Assembly: GCF_016107395.1 (NCBI RefSeq)
Contig: NZ_JAAIKO010000026.1
Coordinates: 45,189 to 109,188 of the forward strand
Direction of reading: 5' to 3'
Origin: Streptomyces fildesensis
GTDB taxonomy: Bacteria > Actinomycetota > Actinomycetes > Streptomycetales > Streptomycetaceae
Length of the DNA stretch: 64,000 nt
The first letter of the stretch is position 1, and each line of letters begins with the position of its first letter. The position numbers and the translations under genes were made by a program. Shown here one piece after another: positions 59,148 through 64,000 of the stretch. The notes beneath the pieces are model-generated. The model was given only the letters and a program-made list of their open reading frames with translations. It ran no database searches and was not told where the DNA came from.

Positions 59148-59543
59148 TTGCCTCTCGATTGCATGGTCAGGAGACCGCCCGGAGGTCATTTTTCCGCTCT
59201 GCCATCTTCCCACGTCCGCCGCCGCTCGCTCGCGGAAGAGCGAAGACTGCTCCTGGCTGTGCCTTTCACCCCGGTGGGTCATGCGTGTCCGGATCGCCGC
59301 TGGTCAGCCAGGTGATTCTGCGAGTGGGGGGCGAGGCGGCGCGGGTGCCGTCCGGGCCGACCGACGCGGTGGGTCCTGGGGGTGTCGTGTCGGGCGCCCT
59401 GGCGTGGCTGAGGTTCACGTTGCCCGGATTCAGCAACGACGGGTGACGTCTCATTGCCGGTCGCTGTCCTTACCTCCTTGATCACGGCGGGAAGAGAGTG
59501 AGGTCCAGCGGATTTCGGCGGGCAACGGTGGGGGAGTCGAGCG

Positions 59544-60344
59544 ATGACCACGATGAGGATCGGCGCTGAGCGGGCGGCGGGCGGATCGCCGTCGTCCCGA
59601 CGGGGGGCCGGCCGGAACCGGCTGGTGGGTGCGGCGCTGATCGTGTTGTCCCTGGTATCGGCACTGACCTGCGCTTTCGTCTTCACCAGCTGGCTGCCCA
59701 CCGACGGTGCCCTGTATCGGGAGTACCGGGCGGCCGAGGTGTGTTCCGTGCGCACGGTGATACCGGCGTCGGAGGACTGTCTGCGGGAGCTGAGCTTCAC
59801 CGTCGAGGGCACCCACAAGACCGCCAAGAACATGCGGGCGACCCTCCTCGGCCCACGGCCCTTCGGGAGGGTGGTGGTGCCGTTCAGTGACTCGGGGCCG
59901 ACGCTGAGTGGGCTTCAGAAGGGGGACCGGGTCACGGCAACTGTCTGGCGCGGCGTGGTGGTCATGGTCGCCGAGGGGGACGCCCGGCAGCATTCCGCCG
60001 ACGCGCCTCGCGACGAGCCGCAGATGACAGCCGCCGTCGGCACGTTCGCGGGGCTGCTGGCGGCGTTGGCATTCATGTTCGGTGCGATGCATCTGGTCCG
60101 CCCGCGTGATCCCGGACTGTTCACCTGGCGCCCGTACGGCAAGTGGCTGCTCATCGTCACCGGGGCGACCTGCGTCGTCGTGGGTCTGGGCACCGTGTGG
60201 ACGGGCCTGCCGTGGCTGCTCGTGCCCACGGTCTGCGGGGTGGTCGTCGCCGGTACGGCATGGCTCCTCCACCGAGACCTGCGGCTCGGACGCGCGAACG
60301 CGGCAAGCCGGCCCGCCCAACACCTGTCGAGGCAGGCGCAGTGA
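59544..60344 (+). CDS. Four-helix membrane protein of unknown function
   Basis: This 266-residue protein has a basic N-terminus, a first helix (LVGAALIVLSLVSALTCAFVF), and an external domain of about 95 residues with cysteines at CSVRTVIPASEDCLREL. Helix pairs follow (FAGLLAALAFMFGAMHLV; WLLIVTGATCVVVGLGTVW; LLVPTVCGVVVAGTAWLL) and a basic tail. No family was recognised. It ends 126 bp before the TPR-kinase gene and may be co-transcribed with it. Confidence 0.65.
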   Translation: MTTMRIGAERAAGGSPSSRRGAGRNRLVGAALIVLSLVSALTCAFVFTSWLPTDGALYREYRAAEVCSVRTVIPASEDCLRELSFTVEGTHKTAKNMRATLLGPRPFGRVVVPFSDSGPTLSGLQKGDRVTATVWRGVVVMVAEGDARQHSADAPRDEPQMTAAVGTFAGLLAALAFMFGAMHLVRPRDPGLFTWRPYGKWLLIVTGATCVVVGLGTVWTGLPWLLVPTVCGVVVAGTAWLLHRDLRLGRANAASRPAQHLSRQAQ

Positions 60345-60416
60345 ACAGGAACGGATCGGCGACCCACCCCCGCTCACTCTTGAGGAACGGTACTTTGCCG
60401 TGTACCGGCTCTTCAT

Positions 60417-60436
60417 CCGGCCTGCCGGCAGGCCGG
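60417..60436. repeat. 20-bp perfect palindrome upstream of the TPR-kinase start
   Basis: CCGGCCTGCCGGCAGGCCGG is fully self-complementary. It lies 34 bp before ATG 60471 and directly abuts the alternative ATG 60438. It may be an operator or an mRNA hairpin limiting translation. Confidence 0.6.
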
Positions 60437-60470
60437 GATGTCGGCCGACCGACAGCTCCGGGGGGTCTGT

Positions 60471-63257
60471 ATGCGGTGGATCGGCAAGCGGCGGAACGGC
60501 ACACCGGAGTCCGGTGATCCGGCGGCCGAGGTGCTCGCGCGGCTGCGGGAGGGCAGTGCCTCGGCCGAGCAGGACGGCCGGGAGGGCAGGCCGGGCAAGG
60601 CGGTGAAGCGGTATCGCGAACTGGTCGTTCGTGCGACGGCCGCGCCCGGGCCCGACGACCCCGCCACTCTGGCCATGCGGCACCAACTCGCCCACTGGAC
60701 AGGTGAGTCGGGCGACGCGGAGGGCGCGGTGCGGCTGTTCGCGCAGCTCCTCTCCGACCGCGAGCGGCTGCAGGGATCCAGGCATCAGGACACCGGACTG
60801 GCCCGCCACCAGCTCGCCCACTGGCACGGCCGGGCAGGGCGAGCCGACGAAGCCGTACGCCGTTACGAGGAGTTGCAACGTTCGGCCGAGCAGGAGGGCC
60901 GTACCGAGGCCGCGCTCAACCTGCTCTGCGACATGGGCCACTGGCAGCAGCAGGCCGGCGACAACGCCGCCGCGCTGCGCACCTACACCCGGATGCTGAA
61001 GACTGCCGAGAACGAGCTCGGCGGTCGGCACGCACTCACCGGTATCGCCCGCCAGCGCTATGCGGAACTCGCCGGCGGGCTGCCCTTCGGCCACGAGCGA
61101 GGGCACGACAGTCTGCAGGACCTGGTCGCGGCGGCCGCGGAGGTCGAGCGGAGCGGCGACCTTTCGCGGGCGAGCCGCATGTACGGCCAAATCGCCGATA
61201 AATGCGCGCAGTTGTACGGCGCGGGCAGCGACCGGAGACTCGGAGCTCTGGTCTCGCAGGCGAAGGCGGCCATGCGGACGGAGGACCTGGACGAAGCCGT
61301 CGTCTGTTTCGGGCGCGTGCTCGCGTGCATGGAGCTGCGAGGAGAGGGCCCGGGCTCACCCGAGTACGACGTGCTGTCCGAGCAACGGGACGGACTCGCC
61401 CGGTCCACCCGGGAGACAACGCTCCACATCGGTGACACGGCGGGAACCCTGCTGGCCAGGCAGGTGGAAGCGGCACCCGCCACGGCCTTCGGGCTGCTGG
61501 CCCGGGAGAACCGCGCCCGGCACCTCACTCGGGTCTTCCCGGTCAGCGACGGAACCGATGATCCGCAACCGCACAAGGTGAGCATCGAGCAGTGGCTCGG
61601 CGTGATCCAGCGCCTGGCCGACCAGGGGTGCGAGGCCCGATCCTTCTACTTCGCCCGCGCGGACCGTCGACCGACTCCCGAGGAGATCGCCCTGTGCGCG
61701 CGGCTGGGGCTGCTCGGCGTCTACGTCTCCAACGAGGGTGCCGGCAATGTGAACGTGGAGGCGTACTCCTTCCGTGGGGGCACACCCCAAGTGGTGTCGA
61801 TCGTCGTGGTGGACGAGGAGCAGGCGGCGCCGGAACCCGCGCCGGCCCGCGGCCCGGGCGGTGCCACGGCCGTCCATGCCGAAGCCGAGGCACTGGGGGA
61901 GTGGCGGCAGGTGGGGCGGGCCACGTCCGCGCGGACAGCGGAGGATCCGGCGGCCTTCGGTTCCTACGAGGTCCTGGAGCGCGTCGGGGAGGGCGGGTTC
62001 GGCCGCGTCTACCTCTGCCAGGATCCCGACGGCGTCATGGTGGCGGTCAAGACCCTGCACGCGGAGTACGCGGCCGACTCCTCGATCCGGGAGGGGTTCA
62101 CGCACGAGGTGCAAGCGGCCCGTCGAGTCAGTGGCCGGTTCACCGTGCCGGTGATCGCAGCCGACACGAGCGGCGGGACCCCCTGGATGGCGGTGCCGTT
62201 CGTGGCCGCACCTTCGCTGCAGGAGGTGGCCGAGCGGTGCGGCGCCCTGGATGCCGCCACCGTCCGGGGTATCGGTGCGGGCATTGCCACCGCGCTCACT
62301 GCCATCCACGCCGAGGGCATCGTGCATCTCGACCTCAAGCCCGCGAACGTGCTGCTGACCGAGGACGGCCCCCGCGTCATCGACTTCGGCATCGCGCAGA
62401 TCGAGCGGCTGACCGAGCCCCGGAGCGGCTTCGCCGGGACGTACGCCTACGCCTCGCCGGAACAGATACGGGAGCACGAGCAGTTCACCCCGGCCAGCGA
62501 CGTGTTCTCCCTCGGCACGCTCCTCGCCCGCCTCGCCCTGGGGCGCCTTCCCTGGGGCAGGAAGGTCCTCGCCGTGATGACCAACATCTGCGACGGCACG
62601 CCCGACCTGGCGGGTCTGCCGGCCGAACTGGAGGAAGTGGTGCGGTCGTGCCTCCAGACCGATCCGGCCCGGCGGCCGACCCCCGCCGCGGTCGCTGCGG
62701 CCCTCGCGGCAGGCTCGGCGGGGGCACCTCTCGGACCGGAGGTGGAACGGTTCGCCCCGCCGCCCCTGCCCGCCGAGGCGACCACCATCATCCGGGAGCA
62801 CGCGACCCTCCCGGCCACCCGCCACTTCGAGACGCTCGTCCACACCCGGGTCGCGAGGCCGGACGACACCACGGTCGCGGCACGGCCGACGATGGGCGGC
62901 GACACCAGTGACACGCCGCGCGAGGACCGCACTCCCGACACCGCGGCTCAGGACCTCGAAGCCCAGGTCCTCGCCTGGGAACGCGAAGGCGGCTCGAAGC
63001 CGACCGGGCAAGTACGCCGGGAATGCGGCGCCTTCGCCGCGGAGGCGCGCTCCCGGCTGGGCGAGGATCACCCCCTGGCCCTGCGCCTCAAGGTCTCCCA
63101 CGCCATGCTCGGCTACGACGGGACGGACGGGACGGACGGGACTGCGTACGCCGAACGCGTCGTGGACGAGGCCGCCGTACGTCTCGGCGACGGCCATCCC
63201 ACGGTCCGGGACGCCCGTACGCTGCTGGCGGCGCTGAGGTCCGCACCGCCGGGCTGA
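60471..63257 (+). CDS. Ser/Thr protein kinase with N-terminal TPR-like repeats
   Basis: This protein of about 928 residues has an N-terminal helical repeat region (to about 320) built from TPR-like units such as ATLAMRHQLAHWTGESGDAE and LARHQLAHWHGRAGRADEAV. A linker domain (about 325-480) leads to a Hanks-type kinase (about 495-750): GEGGFGRVYL, Lys in VAVKTL, HLDLKPANVLL, DFGIAQ, GTYAYASPEQI. A third TPR-like unit is at the C-terminus (ARSRLGEDHPLALRLK, GDGHPTVRDARTLL). The catalytic loop has HLD, not HRD, so it is a non-RD kinase. No transmembrane helix is present, so it is cytosolic. ATG 60438 is an alternative start. Confidence 0.85.
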   Translation: MRWIGKRRNGTPESGDPAAEVLARLREGSASAEQDGREGRPGKAVKRYRELVVRATAAPGPDDPATLAMRHQLAHWTGESGDAEGAVRLFAQLLSDRERLQGSRHQDTGLARHQLAHWHGRAGRADEAVRRYEELQRSAEQEGRTEAALNLLCDMGHWQQQAGDNAAALRTYTRMLKTAENELGGRHALTGIARQRYAELAGGLPFGHERGHDSLQDLVAAAAEVERSGDLSRASRMYGQIADKCAQLYGAGSDRRLGALVSQAKAAMRTEDLDEAVVCFGRVLACMELRGEGPGSPEYDVLSEQRDGLARSTRETTLHIGDTAGTLLARQVEAAPATAFGLLARENRARHLTRVFPVSDGTDDPQPHKVSIEQWLGVIQRLADQGCEARSFYFARADRRPTPEEIALCARLGLLGVYVSNEGAGNVNVEAYSFRGGTPQVVSIVVVDEEQAAPEPAPARGPGGATAVHAEAEALGEWRQVGRATSARTAEDPAAFGSYEVLERVGEGGFGRVYLCQDPDGVMVAVKTLHAEYAADSSIREGFTHEVQAARRVSGRFTVPVIAADTSGGTPWMAVPFVAAPSLQEVAERCGALDAATVRGIGAGIATALTAIHAEGIVHLDLKPANVLLTEDGPRVIDFGIAQIERLTEPRSGFAGTYAYASPEQIREHEQFTPASDVFSLGTLLARLALGRLPWGRKVLAVMTNICDGTPDLAGLPAELEEVVRSCLQTDPARRPTPAAVAAALAAGSAGAPLGPEVERFAPPPLPAEATTIIREHATLPATRHFETLVHTRVARPDDTTVAARPTMGGDTSDTPREDRTPDTAAQDLEAQVLAWEREGGSKPTGQVRRECGAFAAEARSRLGEDHPLALRLKVSHAMLGYDGTDGTDGTAYAERVVDEAAVRLGDGHPTVRDARTLLAALRSAPPG

Positions 63258-63297
63258 GTTCTCCCTGCGGCATCCTGGGAATCCGGGCATGGCCGGA

Positions 63298-63327
63298 CGC
63301 CCGCCGGGGGCGTGGCCCCGGCGGGCG
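63298..63327. terminator. Bidirectional terminator between the kinase and doxX genes
   Basis: A perfect 12-bp GC stem (63298-63309 with 63316-63327) closes on a 6-nt loop, between convergent genes. It can end both transcripts. Confidence 0.8.
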
Positions 63328-63359
63328 CCGGCTGCTGGAGCGGTTGCGTGCCGGGGTGT

Positions 63360-63815
63360 TCACGCCCGGTGGCGGACCAACTGGAGCAGTTCCGCGTTGT
63401 GGTGGCGGCGGGCCCAGGCGATGAGGGCGAAGGGGATGATCAGGATCAGTGGTGTGGCCGCGTAGTGGCCGTCCAGCGCCGTCACGTTGGTGATGAACGC
63501 ACCGATCATCAGGCCGATGAAGGCGGTCGCGGCAATGCCGGACAGAACCGGGATCAGCAGGGCGATCCCGCCGGCCACCTCAAGGCTGCCGACGAAGTAC
63601 ATGTACCAGTCGCCGAAGCCGATTTTGTCGAAGCTCTCCGCGGCGGCGCTCGCCGCGAACAGCTTGGGCAGCCCGCTCGCGACGATGAAGAACAACGCGA
63701 GCACGACTTGCAGCGTACGAAGCGCGATGCGGGCCTTGCGGCCCGGAGCGGCGGCGGTGCGGGACGTGTCAGTGGCGGCGGTGGCGGTCGTGGTGGGCAG
63801 GGCTGCCTGGGACAT
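63360..63815 (-). CDS. DoxX-family membrane protein
   Basis: This 151-residue protein, started at ATG 63815 after AAAGGAG, has a polar Ala/Thr-rich N-terminus. Four membrane helices follow: ALRTLQVVLALFFIVASGLPKLF, WYMYFVGSLEVAGGIALLIPVL, IAATAFIGLMIGAFITNVTAL and AATPLILIIPFALIAWA. The GxLEVxGGIxLLIP stretch and PKL are typical of DoxX/DUF4395-like proteins, small integral membrane proteins of unclear function that are sometimes linked to thiol or oxidative stress. Confidence 0.82.
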   Translation of the reverse strand: MSQAALPTTTATAATDTSRTAAAPGRKARIALRTLQVVLALFFIVASGLPKLFAASAAAESFDKIGFGDWYMYFVGSLEVAGGIALLIPVLSGIAATAFIGLMIGAFITNVTALDGHYAATPLILIIPFALIAWARRHHNAELLQLVRHRA

Positions 63816-64000
63816 CGTGATCTCCTTTGCGGGAAGCACCCGTTGTGCTTTCACAGAGGTAGACGGCACCGCCCCACCGAACTCATCGGCCGCGGCGAAC
63901 TTTCGTGTGGGCGGCGCGTCTCAGCGTTTGTGGCGCTGGGCCTGAGCTTGAAATTTAACCTTTGTGGCCTTTAAGGCGATTGCGTTCAGTGATGCTCTCG
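63816..64000. other. A/T-rich upstream region of doxX to the window edge
   Basis: The last 185 bases contain no recognisable gene. Around 63948-63975 the composition becomes unusually A/T-rich (AAATTTAACCTTTG, CCTTTAAGG), consistent with a promoter region for doxX or for a gene beyond the window. Confidence 0.4.

Noticed and set aside
1..64000. tRNA genes, CRISPR arrays, insertion sequences and attachment sites
   Set aside because: I looked for tRNA arms, regularly spaced repeats, transposase or integrase motifs and terminal inverted repeats and saw none; short tRNAs could still be missed by eye.

Overview
The window is high-GC actinobacterial DNA, almost certainly a Streptomyces chromosome. 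The grounds are the strong G/C bias at third codon positions, the many GTG/TTG starts, the SpoIIE-type phosphatases, the protein kinase fused to TPR-like repeats, and gene blocks known from that genus (soxAG, tdh-kbl-lysR, vanRS/JK/HAX). No tRNA, rRNA, CRISPR array, transposase or prophage gene was recognised.

Layout. 1-6.2 kb: the end of a sarcosine oxidase operon (soxA, soxG) with a strong terminator, then a secreted GH89 alpha-N-acetylglucosaminidase divergent from a ROK repressor, with a near-perfect palindromic operator between them. 6.4-23 kb: an accessory stretch of small enzymes and regulators (two glyoxalase-fold proteins, a divergent ArsR-like/MFS pair, a DM13 protein, an aldo/keto reductase behind twin palindromes, a peptidase S51-like protein, a lipoprotein, a methyltransferase, an LLM oxidoreductase/hydrolase operon divergent from a LysR gene, a SRPBCC-ArsR pair, SDR and GNAT). 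Among them lie truncated genes: a Ser/Thr kinase, an AraC-type regulator, an aminoglycoside-phosphotransferase-like gene joined to the last codons of a sugar ABC permease, and a FAD oxidoreductase. 23-29 kb: a 1,564-residue Rhs polymorphic toxin with a T7SS-type N-terminus and an HNH-like nuclease tip, followed by two tightly coupled genes that look like its immunity/accessory genes. 29-36 kb: a CopC-CopD fusion cut by an in-frame UGA, a uracil-DNA glycosylase, an amidohydrolase, and a run of hypothetical proteins including a frameshifted lipoprotein and a membrane protein without a normal start codon.

36.3-43.6 kb is the standout: a complete inducible glycopeptide-resistance cluster, vanS-vanR on one strand and vanJ-vanK and vanH-vanA-vanX on the other. 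VanA carries the His of D-Ala-D-Lac ligases and VanX has all its zinc and catalytic residues at their classical numbers. vanJ and vanH are preceded by two copies of one promoter/leader module with identical internal spacing, including paired TATCG direct repeats 11 bp apart (candidate VanR~P sites). A gutted murF lies between vanK and vanH. A class A beta-lactamase lipoprotein gene converges on vanX, so two kinds of cell-wall antibiotic defence sit side by side. No glycopeptide biosynthesis genes are present, so this is a stand-alone resistance cluster.

44.6-64 kb: a lysR gene, the threonine-to-glycine pathway (kbl, tdh), a serine hydrolase, a truncated M19 dipeptidase, a lone type III polyketide synthase with an unusual operator region, two multidomain SpoIIE-type phosphatases flanking a D-amino acid oxidase, a four-helix membrane protein, a TPR-like Ser/Thr kinase and a DoxX protein.

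Overall the window mixes intact housekeeping and resistance operons with many deletion scars, as expected for a fluid part of a Streptomyces chromosome. Functions are read from sequence motifs and remembered family features; no database search was run.
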